Source of the DNA: G963665545 sp963665545
Lineage (GTDB): Bacteria > Pseudomonadota > Gammaproteobacteria > Xanthomonadales > SZUA-36
Direction: 5' to 3'
Length of the DNA: 64,000 nucleotides
Assembly: GCA_963665545.2 (NCBI GenBank)
Contig: CAXXKZ010000011.1
Location: 248,001 to 312,000 of the forward strand
Positions 18,723 through 27,792 of this stretch are shown one piece after another. The notes under the pieces were generated by a model that saw only the letters and a list, made by a program, of their open reading frames with translations, was not told the DNA's origin and made no database searches. Positions within the stretch are counted from its first letter, which is position 1; the number at the start of each line of letters is the position of its first letter. Both the position numbers and the translations under genes were made by a program.

Positions 18723-20240
18723 GTGGATTTATTGAGTGTAATACGACGATGGCATGGCCGTGACAAGCTGTCGATGCGAGAGATTTCAAGACGAACCGGG
18801 CTTTCCCGGCACACCATTCGTAAGTACCTGGCCAGTGGGATTATTGAACCGAAGTATCCGCTGCGCAGATCAGTCAGCAAGCTCGATCCTTTTGCCGGAA
18901 CGCTGGCTACCTGGTTGAAGCGTGAGTCTGGCCGCAACCGCAAGCGCCGGCGAAGTTTAAAGATGCTCCACCGGGATCTGGTGGCGCTGGGCTTTGATGG
19001 ATCCTACGATCGGGTAGCCGCCTTTGCGCGTGACTGGCGTCAACGGCAACGTGAAGCGGATAACCAGGCCAGTCGTGGCACCTATATACCGCTGATCTTC
19101 GCCCCGGGTGAGGCCTTCCAGTTCGACTGGAGTGAGGACTGGGCGCGGGTGGGTCCGCGACAGATGAAGTTGCAGGTGGGCCATTTCAAGCTGTGTCACA
19201 GCCGGGCGTTTATGCTCAGGGCCTATCCGCTGCAAACACATGAGATGCTGTTTGATGCGCATAACCATTGCTTGCGGGCGCTGGATGGCATTCCTCGACG
19301 CGGCATCTACGACAACATGAAGACGGCCGTGGATAAGGTGGGGCGCGGCAAGCAACGCCAGGTCAATGCGCGCTTTCGTGCCATGGTCAGCCACTTTATG
19401 TTTGAGTCGGACTTTTGTAACCCGGCCGCCGGCTGGGAGAAAGGCCAGATAGAGAAGAACGTTCGCGATGCCCGCTACCGTCTCTGGCACGATGCACCGG
19501 CATTTCGTGACCTTGCAGCATTGAACGTCTGGCTTGAACAGCGATGTAAAGCGCTATGGCACGAGATTCAGCATCCGGAGCAGACTAACCGGACCATTGC
19601 TGAGGTTTACGCCAATGAACAGCCCACCCTGATGACGGTACCGCCACCATTCGATGGCTTCATCGAGCACGCCAAGCGGGTTTCGCCCACCTGCCTGATT
19701 GTCTTTGAGCGCAACCGCTACAGTGTGCCGGCAGCGCTGGCGAACCAGGTCATCAGCCTACGGATCTATGCCGACCGGCTGGTGATGGTTGCCAGGGCAG
19801 AGGTGATCGCCGCGCATGAACGCATCTTCAGCCGTGATCATTCCAGCCCCGGCAAGACCAGCTATGACTGGCGGCATTACCTGGCGGTGGTGCAGAGAAA
19901 GCCGGGGGCACTGCGTAACGGCGCGCCATTTACCACGCTACCCAAGAGCTTCCGGACCTTACAGTCCGTACTGTTAAAGCGCCCCGGCGGGGATCGGGAG
20001 ATGGCTGATATTTTGGCGTTGGTATTGCAGCATGATGAGCACCTCGTTGAGCAAGCTGTGGGTGAGGCGATTGAGTCCGGTGTACTGACCAAAACCCATG
20101 TCCTCAACCGCCTGGGTCACCTGCTGGATGAACCACGTCCGGCCAGACTGGAGCCACCTCCGGCACTGACCATCAACGCTGAACCCACTGCTAACACCGA
20201 ACGTTACGATCATCTGAGGGAGGTGCACCATGTCGACTGA
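18723..20240 (+). CDS. istA: IS21-family transposase IstA
   Basis: A DDE transposase of about 505 residues. The N-terminal helix-turn-helix (SMREISRRTGLSRHTIRKYL) binds the ends; the integrase core has FQFDWSEDW (first Asp), RGIYDNMKTAV (second Asp) and GWEKGQIEKNV (Glu). I place the start at GTG 18723 because the AAGGAG box at 18708-18713 directly abuts the earlier GTG (18714), leaving no spacing for it. Its stop overlaps the istB start, the usual arrangement. Confidence 0.92.
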   Translation: MDLLSVIRRWHGRDKLSMREISRRTGLSRHTIRKYLASGIIEPKYPLRRSVSKLDPFAGTLATWLKRESGRNRKRRRSLKMLHRDLVALGFDGSYDRVAAFARDWRQRQREADNQASRGTYIPLIFAPGEAFQFDWSEDWARVGPRQMKLQVGHFKLCHSRAFMLRAYPLQTHEMLFDAHNHCLRALDGIPRRGIYDNMKTAVDKVGRGKQRQVNARFRAMVSHFMFESDFCNPAAGWEKGQIEKNVRDARYRLWHDAPAFRDLAALNVWLEQRCKALWHEIQHPEQTNRTIAEVYANEQPTLMTVPPPFDGFIEHAKRVSPTCLIVFERNRYSVPAALANQVISLRIYADRLVMVARAEVIAAHERIFSRDHSSPGKTSYDWRHYLAVVQRKPGALRNGAPFTTLPKSFRTLQSVLLKRPGGDREMADILALVLQHDEHLVEQAVGEAIESGVLTKTHVLNRLGHLLDEPRPARLEPPPALTINAEPTANTERYDHLREVHHVD

Positions 20241-21001
20241 TGCCGTGGTTTTGAGCCTGAAGTTCACTCAAGCTGTTCGGTATGGCGGGTGCCGTTGCAG
20301 AACTCGCTGAACAGGGCGCACCGGCGTATCACCAGTCCACCGGTCTGCTGGACCAGCTGATCAAAGCTGAAGTTGCTGACCGTGAGGTCAGATCCATCAA
20401 CTACCAAATGAAGGTTGCGCGCTTCCCGGCACATCGTGACTTGTCAGGCTTTTCGTTTACTGACAGCGCGATCAACGAATCACTGGTCAGAACACTGCAC
20501 CGTTGTAAATTTCTGGATCAGACTGAGAATATCGTATTGATTGGCGGTCCCGGCACCGGCAAGACACATATTGCTACCGCCATTGGTGTGGAAGCCATAG
20601 TGCATCATCACCGGCGGGTGAGATTCTTGTCTACCGTTGAACTGGTTAACGCGCTTGAGCAGGAAAAGATAAATGGTAAACAAGGGCGATTAGCCAACCG
20701 CTTTGCTCATGCTGATCTCATCATCCTGGATGAGCTTGGCTATCTGCCGTTCAGCCAAGCCGGCGGTGCGTTGCTGTTTCATCTGCTGAGCAAGCTGTAC
20801 GAAAGAACCAGCGTGATCATCACCACCAACCTGAGCTTTTCGGAATGGGGCAATGTGTTCGGTGATGCCAAACTGACCACTGCGCTTCTGGACAGGCTGA
20901 CCCATCATTGCCATATCTTGGAAACCGGCAACGACAGTTACCGTTACAAAAACTCGACCATCAACAGGAAAAAGGAGAAGAAAAGCAGCAAAACAACCTA
21001 A
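20230..21001 (+). CDS. istB: IS21-family helper ATPase IstB, apparent frameshift near the start
   Basis: An AAA+ ATPase that directs target choice and stimulates IstA. Walker A is GGPGTGKTH and Walker B is LIILDELGYLPF. The natural start is ATG 20230, overlapping the istA stop, but that frame (MSTDAVVLSLKFTQ) ends early at 20308. The conserved N-terminus (LKLFGMAGAVAELAEQ) continues in the next frame, which needs one base removed near 20262. Translation from ATG 20282 would give a protein shortened by about 17 residues. It could be a sequencing indel or a real defect. Confidence 0.85.
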
Positions 21002-21828
21002 ATATGAGCCATAATCAGGCTCTCAGGGTGGGGCAATTTTCAATGCAAATCCTGGGGCACTTTTGGGTGCAAATAAACAGGCAAGGGTGTTTACTATGTG
21101 CTCAAAAGACATGGACTGAATCGGTTGCCTCAAAATTGTCGCAAGCGCTCTATTCCCACCTTCAAACGCTACCAAAAACAAGTCCCGGGTCATCACATCC
21201 AGGTTGACGTTAAGTTTTTGACTTTTATCGATAAACGCGGCCATAGGCTGAAGCGTTACCAGTACACTGCAATCGATGATGCAACCCGCATCCGAGCCTT
21301 GAAATTTTATCCCAGGCATACACAGGAAAATGCCATCCGCTTTGTCAACCACGTGATCGAGCAATTCCCGTTTCGCCTGCACACCATCCGCACGGACAAC
21401 GGTCACGAATTCCAGGCCAAATTTCATTGGCATCTGAAGGACCTGGGCATTAATCACTTCTACATCAGACCCGCGACCCCACGATTGAACGGCAAAGTGG
21501 AACGATCTCACCTGACCGACAAGCTTGAGTTCTATCAACTCATCGATTACAAAGGCGACGTCGACCTGGCCAAGAAATTACGCGACTGGGAGGCCTTCTA
21601 TAACTTTCTCAGACCGCACGCTGCACTGAATGGAAAAACCCCCTATGAACGGTTGCGCGAGAAGCTGGTAGCATAGCTGTTCACCGTCCTGCGAAGTTAT
21701 TACCATCACAGTCACCTGTCTGACACAGCTTGCTCCCTTTGTGTGACGTCAGCCCATATGGGACCACTTAGCCCCATTTACTAAGAGACACTTCTGCTAT
21801 TTTTAAACTGAAGCAGAGGAGTTTCAAT

Positions 21829-22191
21829 ATGAGCATGTCTAACACCACCAAGCGGGTTAAAGAGATCCGCCGTAAAACCCGTCGCAAGTTCTCATCCGAA
21901 GAAAAGATCCGCATTGTGCTGGATGGATTGCGTGGTGAAAGTTCGATAGCGGAGCTATGTCGCCGGGAAGGCATCAACAACAATCTGTATTACCGCTGGA
22001 GCAAGGACTTCCTGGAAGCCGGTAAAAGGCGTCTGGCGGGTGATACCGTCCGTGAAGCCAACAGCGATGAAGTGGTGGATCTCAAGAAGGAAAACAGCAA
22101 TCTCAAGCAAGCGGTCGCTGAGCTGTATCTGCGTAATGACTGGCTTAAAAAAAGTCTGACTGGGCAGGGTGTGATATTGGACGACAGCTGA
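21829..22191 (+). CDS. IS3-family OrfA (transposase N-terminal protein)
   Basis: A 120-residue protein with the helix-turn-helix of IS3-type OrfA (FSSEEKIRIVLDGLRGESSIAELCRREGINNNLYYRW) and a leucine-zipper-like C-terminal helix (VVDLKKENSNLKQAVAELYLRNDWLKKSL). A strong GAGGAG ribosome-binding site lies upstream. Its TGA overlaps the ATG of orfB (ATGTACAGC at 22191). With orfB truncated it has no transposition partner here. Confidence 0.85.
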   Translation: MSMSNTTKRVKEIRRKTRRKFSSEEKIRIVLDGLRGESSIAELCRREGINNNLYYRWSKDFLEAGKRRLAGDTVREANSDEVVDLKKENSNLKQAVAELYLRNDWLKKSLTGQGVILDDS

Positions 22192-22535
22192 TGTACAGCG
22201 CGTCAGAAAAACTGGCCATTATCCGCTTGGTGGAAGATTCCGAGTTATCCATCCGCCGCACCCTGGTTGAGATAAACGTCAGTCGCAGCAGTTTCTACCG
22301 CTGGTACCGGGTGTATGAGCGTGATGGCCCTGAAGGTCTACAGAACCACAACCGGGCAGCACGCCAGCACTGGAATCGAATACCTGACTCGGTACGAGAG
22401 CTGGTGGTTGAGGTTGCCCTGGATCAACCGGAGCTGACACCCCGTGAGCTGGCCTGGCACCTAACCGACACCTATGAGTATTTTATCTCGGAATCCAGTG
22501 TCTATCGCATTCTCAAGTGCCATGACCTGGTTACC
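22191..22535 (+). pseudogene. IS3-family OrfB, truncated before the catalytic core
   Basis: About 115 codons of OrfB remain: a helix-turn-helix segment (RRTLVEINVSRSSFYRWYRVY) and the start of the HTH_21-like domain (LTPRELAWHLTDTYEYFISESSVYRIL). The frame enters IS481-like copy B after HDLVT and stops there. The DDE domain is missing. Confidence 0.85.
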
Positions 22536-23541
22536 TATGAAATGTACGACTTCGTGGGACGATTTCACTAACCTCAAAGTGCATTGCACAGGAGAGCGTT
22601 ATGGATCGTCAAGCACAAAGAGATATTCGCCGGAAATTGAATTGTCTACAGTTTGCACAGGAACGCGGGAGTAATGTATTAGCCTGCCGTAAATTTGGAG
22701 TCTCCAAGTCATCGTTTTATCGCTGGAAAGCAGGCTATAGAGAGAAAGGATAAGCAGGCCTCATCAACTCCAAGCCATGCCCCGAGAACCTACTGCTTCG
22801 CACCCCAGCACCGATCGAGGAAAAGATTCTACATCTACGGCGCACCTACCACTTTGGCCCGGATCGAATCGCCTGGTATCTGGAGCGCTATCACCAGATC
22901 AAAATATCGGGCAAGGGTGTTTACTATGTGCTCAAAAGACATGGACTGAATCGGTTGCCTCAAAATTGTCGCAAGCGCTCTATTCCCACCTTCAAACGCT
23001 ACCAAAAACAAGTCCCGGGTCATCACATCCAGGTTGACGTTAAGTTTTTGACTTTTATCGATAAACGCGGCCATAGGCTGAAGCGTTACCAGTACACTGC
23101 AATCGATGATGCAACCCGCATCCGAGCCTTGAAAATTTATCCCAGGCATACACAGGAAAATGCCATCCGCTTCGTCAACCACGTGATCGAGCAATTCCCG
23201 TTTCGCCTGCACACCATCCGCACGGACAACGGTCACGAATTCCAGGCCAAATTTCATTGGCATCTGAAGGACCTGGGCATTAATCACTTCTACATCAGAC
23301 CCGCGACCCCACGATTGAACGGCAAAGTGGAACGATCTCACCTGACCGACAAGCTTGAGTTCTATCAACTCATCGATTACAAAGGCGACGTCGACCTGGC
23401 CAAGAAATTACGCGACTGGGAGGCCTTCTATAACTTTCTCAGACCGCACGCTGCACTGAATGGAAAAACCCCCTATGAACGGTTGCGCGAGAAGCTGGTA
23501 GCATAGCTGTTCACCGTCCTGCGAAGTTATTACCATCACAG
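22536..23541 (+). mobile_element. IS481-like element, copy B (defective)
   Basis: A complete 1,006-bp copy by its ends (TATGAAATG at 22536, CATCACAG at 23541). The two flanks do not form a target duplication: left is IS3-family orfB and right is unrelated sequence that leads to the small gene at 25078. This points to recombination between copies or a flanking deletion after insertion. Confidence 0.88.
22601..23506 (+). pseudogene. IS481-family transposase of copy B, stopped at codon 51
   Basis: This is the same 301-codon gene as copy C, but codon 51 is TAA (22751-22753) where copy C has GAA, one G-to-T change. The rest of the frame is intact and includes the catalytic motifs. A reinitiated product would lack the DNA-binding N-terminus. 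Confidence 0.9.
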
Positions 23542-23627
23542 CTCCCTTATCAAAATTATAAATTTCTCCTACTGACGTGTCGGTCCTCCTTGTCCCAAGA
23601 GGACTGAGCAGTTTCAAGCCATGTCCG

Positions 23628-25012
23628 GAGCTATTGTCAAATCTGGTGTTTAGCCATTTGATTCAAGCGGCGACCTGATCAATCTCTTTTACCTCGATCC
23701 CATCTTTGAATTTCACCCCCGTAATCACCTTGGCCAGGTAATCAAAGCCGCGTAGCCGGCGCCATTTCTTTTCCGCACACTGGCTCAATTTGAACATCAT
23801 ATGCAACATGCCATTGCGCGTCAGACAACCTTTGGATCTTTTGGTCCGGTGGCGGATGGTGGCAAAGGTGGATTCAATCGGGTTGCTGGTCCGGATGCTC
23901 TGCCAGTGTTGGGCCGGAAAATCATAAAATGCCAACAGTTCATCCCGATCCTTGAGCAAACAGCTCGTCGCTTTCGGGTATTTCGCCTCAAAGATCTCAA
24001 TAAACAAATCAAACGCCTTGTTTGCATCATCCTTGGTTTCCGCCTGCCAGATGGCGTGCAGGGCCTGCTTGGCTTTGGGTTGTGCGGATTTCGGCAAACA
24101 ATTCAGTACATTCATGGTCTTGTGCATCCAGCAGCGTTGCTGGCGGCTGGCCGGAAAGATTTCATCCAGCGCCGCCCAAAAACCCATCGCACCATCACCA
24201 ATCGCCAGTTGTGGGGCGCTCATGCCGCGCGACTTCAGATTCAGCAACACCTCACGCCAACTCTGAGTCGATTCCCGCACCCCGTCCTCAATCGCCAGAA
24301 AATGTTTTTCGCCGCGTTCATTGACACCAATGATCACCAGCGCGCAGAGCTTGGCATCCTCCGCCCGCAGCCCACTGTAGACACCATCAGCCCAGACATA
24401 CACCCACCGGTCCTGTCCCAGGCGACGCTGGCTCCACGCTCGATATTCCTCCGCCCATACCTGTTTCAGGCGGGATACCGTGCTGGCCGACAGACCCTGT
24501 GCCTGCGGGCCCACCAGTACCCGCAACGCCTCAGCCATCTCACCGCTGGATACCCCTTTGAGGTACAACCACGGAATGGCTGCCTCGAAAGTCGCTGTCT
24601 TGCGCACATATGGCGGCACCAGCACCGACTGAAAACTCACTGCTTCACCGGTCTTCGAGCGCACCTTGGGAATTCTCACCCGGATCGGTCCCAGGCCGGT
24701 CTGCAACTCACGTTCTGGCAGGTAACCGTTGCGCACCACACCGGCATGACCTGATTCGGTACGCCAATCCTGATACTTGGCCAGCAGCTCCTGGACTTCA
24801 CTTTCCACCGCTTCGGCGAGCAGCTTCCGGGCGCCTTCTTTGAGCAATTCGGTCAACGGATCGGCACTGATTGCTCGACGTTCCAGTTCAATAACATTAT
24901 TCTTGTTCATAGTGGCGTATCTCCTTTGGTTGCTTTGAAGTTTGGTAACAACAAATCAATCAGATACGCCGCTTTTTTTCAACTGCTCAAACACCAGATT
25001 CGATCATAACTC
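23628..25012 (-). mobile_element. IS256-family insertion sequence, copy 4
   Basis: The element is 1,385 bp in minus orientation, flanked by the perfect 9-bp duplication CCATGTCCG (23619-23627 and 25013-25021). It sits about 55-65 bases upstream of the small gene at 25078, probably in its promoter region. Confidence 0.95.
23663..24910 (-). CDS. IS256-family transposase
   Basis: The protein has 415 residues and is identical to copies 1 and 3, with all DDE residues and the RCWMHK signature present. Confidence 0.95.
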   Translation of the reverse strand: MNKNNVIELERRAISADPLTELLKEGARKLLAEAVESEVQELLAKYQDWRTESGHAGVVRNGYLPERELQTGLGPIRVRIPKVRSKTGEAVSFQSVLVPPYVRKTATFEAAIPWLYLKGVSSGEMAEALRVLVGPQAQGLSASTVSRLKQVWAEEYRAWSQRRLGQDRWVYVWADGVYSGLRAEDAKLCALVIIGVNERGEKHFLAIEDGVRESTQSWREVLLNLKSRGMSAPQLAIGDGAMGFWAALDEIFPASRQQRCWMHKTMNVLNCLPKSAQPKAKQALHAIWQAETKDDANKAFDLFIEIFEAKYPKATSCLLKDRDELLAFYDFPAQHWQSIRTSNPIESTFATIRHRTKRSKGCLTRNGMLHMMFKLSQCAEKKWRRLRGFDYLAKVITGVKFKDGIEVKEIDQVAA

Positions 25013-25077
25013 CCATGTCCGTTGTTGCCATGCAAGAGGCAGCACGGAGTTGCTTCACAAACTAAGGAGATAGACAA

Positions 25078-25232
25078 ATGAGTAACAGTAACAACAAACC
25101 GGAAGTAACCCTTCGTGACGGTTCGATTAAAGCAACCATCTGGAAAAACGAAGGCGAAAACGGTGTATTTTTCAGCGTTGAATTTGCCCGGACTTATTCC
25201 GATGACAGCGGCAACCCGAACTATGAAATGTA
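25078..25232 (+). pseudogene. Small conserved hypothetical gene truncated by IS481-like copy C
   Basis: The frame begins after a good AAGGAG ribosome-binding site: MSNSNNKPEVTLRDGSIKAT, then WKNEGENGVFFSVEFARTYSDDSGNPN. This looks like a family of short (70-80 residue) cytosolic proteins found next to mobile or plasmid genes; I know no function for it. After GNPN the frame runs into IS sequence (YEMYCDG) and stops at 25263, so the C-terminal 20-30 residues are lost. IS256 copy 4 has also separated it from its upstream region. Confidence 0.6.
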
Positions 25233-26238
25233 CTGTGATGGTAATAACTTCGCAGGACGGTGAACAGCTATGCTACCAGCTTCTCGCGCAACCGTTCATA
25301 GGGGGTTTTTCCATTCAGTGCAGCGTGCGGTCTGAGAAAGTTATAGAAGGCCTCCCAGTCGCGTAATTTCTTGGCCAGGTCGACGTCGCCTTTGTAATCG
25401 ATGAGTTGATAGAACTCAAGCTTGTCGGTCAGGTGAGATCGTTCCACTTTGCCGTTCAATCGTGGGGTCGCGGGTCTGATGTAGAAGTGATTAATGCCCA
25501 GGTCCTTCAGATGCCAATGAAATTTGGCCTGGAATTCGTGACCGTTGTCCGTGCGGATGGTGTGCAGGCGAAACGGGAATTGCTCGATCACGTGGTTGAC
25601 GAAGCGGATGGCATTTTCCTGTGTATGCCTGGGATAAATTTTCAAGGCTCGGATGCGGGTTGCATCATCGATTGCAGTGTACTGGTAACGCTTCAGCCTA
25701 TGGCCGCGTTTATCGATAAAAGTCAAAAACTTAACGTCAACCTGGATGTGATGACCCGGGACTTGTTTTTGGTAGCGTTTGAAGGTGGGAATAGAGCGCT
25801 TGCGACAATTTTGAGGCAACCGATTCAGTCCATGTCTTTTGAGCACATAGTAAACACCCTTGCCCGATATTTTGATCTGGTGATAGCGCTCCAGATACCA
25901 GGCGATTCGATCCGGGCCAAAGTGGTAGGTGCGCCGTAGATGTAGAATCTTTTCCTCGATCGGTGCTGGGGTGCGAAGCAGTAGGTTCTCGGGGCATGGC
26001 TTGGAGTTGATGAGGCCTGCTTCTCCTTTCTCTCTATAGCCTGCTTTCCAGCGATAAAACGATGACTTGGAGACTCCAAATTTACGGCAGGCTAATACAT
26101 TACTCCCGCGTTCCTGTGCAAACTGTAGACAATTCAATTTCCGGCGAATATCTCTTTGTGCTTGACGATCCATAACGCTCTCCTGTGCAATGCACTTTGA
26201 GGTTAGTGAAATCGTCCCACGAAGTCGTACATTTCATA
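25233..26238 (-). mobile_element. IS481-like element, copy C (intact)
   Basis: A 1,006-bp complete copy in minus orientation, opposite to A and B. Just outside its right end, at 25222-25232, lie 11 bases TATGAAATGTA identical to the first 11 bases of the element's own left end. This suggests another copy was once here and was lost, leaving only its tip. No ordinary target duplication is seen. Confidence 0.9.
25268..26173 (-). CDS. IS481-family transposase
   Basis: The intact 301-residue reference copy. The N-terminal helix-turn-helix (residues 30-45) is followed by an HTH_29/integrase linker and the rve integrase core with D146 (HHIQVDVKF), D209 (RTDNGHEF) and E244 (GKVERSH), i.e. DD(35)E spacing. 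A GGAGAG ribosome-binding site precedes the ATG at 26173. It is probably the only functional source of this transposase in the window. Confidence 0.92.
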   Translation of the reverse strand: MDRQAQRDIRRKLNCLQFAQERGSNVLACRKFGVSKSSFYRWKAGYREKGEAGLINSKPCPENLLLRTPAPIEEKILHLRRTYHFGPDRIAWYLERYHQIKISGKGVYYVLKRHGLNRLPQNCRKRSIPTFKRYQKQVPGHHIQVDVKFLTFIDKRGHRLKRYQYTAIDDATRIRALKIYPRHTQENAIRFVNHVIEQFPFRLHTIRTDNGHEFQAKFHWHLKDLGINHFYIRPATPRLNGKVERSHLTDKLEFYQLIDYKGDVDLAKKLRDWEAFYNFLRPHAALNGKTPYERLREKLVA

Positions 26239-26711
26239 CAAACGACTTCCAATTTACCGGGGAAATTCTCACACAGCTCTACGCCACTGATGTCCGGAGA
26301 AGCGTCGAATTCTACCAGGCGCTTGGCTTCAGGCTTGACTACTACTATGACTACAATGATGGCGTCTACACAATCGAATGGACGCAATCGTACGCGCCTC
26401 AATACGCAGAAGTGATCCAGGATGGTATTCGGGTCGGCTTCACCACATCCAAGGAATCAGAACAAGTCTACGGAGGAGGTGTGCGTCATTATTTCATCGT
26501 CCCAGACGTCGACCTCCATTATGCATTGGCCAAGAAAAACGGGATTGTTCCCGAACCGGACGAAGTCGAAGTGCGTCCGTGGATGAGTTTCTTTACCGTT
26601 TCGGATCCTGACAATCATCAAATTGTTTTCGGTGAAAAGAACCAATCATATTATGACGATGCAAGGGAGCAAATTGACAAACTCAAGCAGCCACAACCAG
26701 CGCGGCCCTAA
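26237..26711 (+). pseudogene. VOC/glyoxalase-family protein, 5' end lost to the IS481-like block
   Basis: About 158 codons of a vicinal-oxygen-chelate domain protein: ILTQLYATDVRRSVEFYQALGFRLDYYYDY (first beta-alpha-beta module), VRHYFIVPDVDLHYALAKKNG and SFFTVSDPDNHQIVFGEK (metal-ligand-type Glu/His positions of bleomycin-resistance or dioxygenase-like proteins). No native start exists; an ATG at 26190 lies within the IS and would give a fusion. The missing 25 codons are probably those at 16754-16828, which join in frame. Function unknown; such proteins bind a divalent metal and a small substrate. Confidence 0.7.
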
Positions 26712-26738
26712 TTCTCAGTGAGTCTTCAACCCCAGAAT

Positions 26739-27792
26739 TCATGATACCGGCAACCCGAGAGATGCTGGAGGTGACAGTTGGGGCGCCACCGCATCGACGA
26801 ACTTTTCCACCACCAGGTCTTCGGCAAGGCTGTCAAGTTGGTAGTTTTTGATAAAACCGCAATGACCACCGTAAGGGGCGACGATTAGGTCGAGATGCGG
26901 GTTTGCCGGTAGTTCCTCGAAGTCTGAAATGGGTATGACCGGGTCGTCTCTGGCGGTGAGAATGGTCGAGGCCACCGTCAACGCGCTGAGGCGGCCGCGA
27001 TGTACGGAATAGCCGTCAAAATAGGCGTCCGCGCTGTCGAATCCAGTATATTCCCGCGCCAGGTATTCAGTGCGCTCGCGCAAGCGTTTGATGCTCACGA
27101 ATGCGTCATCTCCATAGAGCTCGGAGTACATCTGCTGTTTGATCTTCAGGGAACGGCCCCATTTTCGAGTGAAGTAGCGCTCGTAGAACCTGATGCCCTG
27201 CTCCATCGCCAGCATCGTATGAGCCGCAGAAATGACCGGGCATACGGCGACAATCTTCTTCAGATTCAGACCGGCTTGTGGCGCCCTCAAACCCACGCGC
27301 AGGGCAAAATTCCCACCCAGGGAGTAACCTGCAAGACACCAATGGGCAGGGTTCAGGCGCCGCTGGAGGTCAGACAGCGCAGCGACCACTTCATCCAGGC
27401 GGCAGCTATGGAAAATGCCGGGGTTGAGGTGGTGTGTGTTGCCATGGTCGCGGAAATTCAGCCGGAATACATCGAATCCGGTCTCATACAGGCGGGCACT
27501 GTTGCTGAGAATGTAGTTCGAGCCGGCTCCGCCTTCCCAGCCATGAAACAGCACCGCGAGTCCACGCCTTTGCGAATGCGGCGTCGAGGGGGGCTGCGGT
27601 GAATAGAAGCCGTGAAGTCGGGTGTCATCTCCAGCATCCAGAATCCAGTCCTGAGCCGCTGCCCGCACTGCGCGCGACCGGCGGCACCACCAGCATGCGA
27701 CGCAGAGCGCTGCTGGCGATAAGGGACTGTACATGCCGATTACGCAGTCCAACCGGCGGAATAAACGCCTCAGCCGTCCGTCCGGCTTTCAT
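26739..27792 (-). CDS. YheT-like alpha/beta hydrolase (COG0429), one apparent frameshift
   Basis: A predicted esterase of about 350 residues. The N-terminus MKAGRTAEAFIPPVGLRNRH, typical of YheT proteins, starts at ATG 27792 and overlaps the stop of the acyltransferase gene as ATGA. The frame must shift near 27680 (one extra C in GTGCCGCC) to reach the main body DWILDAGDDTRLHGFYSP. The nucleophile is in GYSLGGN, the acid in RDDPVIP and the His in GGHCGF; HGWEGGAGS is the oxyanion-loop segment. Family members act on lipid-like esters or are of unknown function. Translational coupling to the PlsC-like gene suggests a role in lipid turnover. Confidence 0.8.

Larger units (their letters stand above)
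18606..21079 (+). mobile_element. IS21-family insertion sequence
   Basis: The element is 2,474 bp with istA and istB. Its ends match as inverted repeats: TGTTAATTTGCATCCAAAAG at the left and TGTTTATTTGCACCCAAAAG read inward from the right. Each end has further TTTGCA copies inside, which is typical of the multiple transposase sites of IS21. A direct repeat GGCAAGGGTG flanks it (18596-18605, 21080-21089); ten bases is slightly longer than the usual 4-8 for IS21, so one or two may match by chance. It interrupts IS481-like copy A. Confidence 0.92.
16893..21676 (+). pseudogene. IS481-family transposase of copy A, in three pieces
   Basis: Pieces lie at 16893-17046, 18441-18605 and 21090-21676. 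The first holds the helix-turn-helix N-terminus (KFGVSKSSFYRWK), the second the linker domain (FGPDRIAWYLERY), and the third the catalytic core with VDVKF, RTDNGHEF and RLNGKVERSH. Against the intact copy C the only change I noticed in the last piece is LKFY for LKIY. The gene was evidently functional until the insertions. Confidence 0.88.
16828..21711 (+). mobile_element. IS481-like element, copy A, interrupted by IS256 and IS21 insertions
   Basis: The left end TATGAAATGTACGACTTCG (16828) and the right end, closing CATCACAG (21711), match copies B and C. The element itself would be about 1 kb. It has been opened twice: by IS256 copy 3 at transposase codon 51 (with the duplication AAGGAGAAG) and by an IS21 element near codon 106 (with a direct repeat GGCAAGGGTG). 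The transposase frame (start at 16893, end at 21676) is broken in three pieces, so this copy can move only if helped by copy C. Confidence 0.88.
21712..22535 (+). mobile_element. IS3-family element, 3' end lost at IS481-like copy B
   Basis: This fragment carries orfA and the first part of orfB of an IS3-type element. It is cut at 22536 by IS481-like copy B, and the rest of orfB is not found on the other side of that copy (23542 onward), so a deletion or rearrangement followed. The left end of the element is not certain; the 117 bases before orfA include no clear inverted repeat partner in the window. Confidence 0.75.

Noticed and set aside
26190..26236. ATG 26190 as true start of the VOC gene
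   Set aside because: It lies inside the end of the IS481-like element, so the first 16 residues would be transposon sequence; the ancestral start is more likely at 16754.
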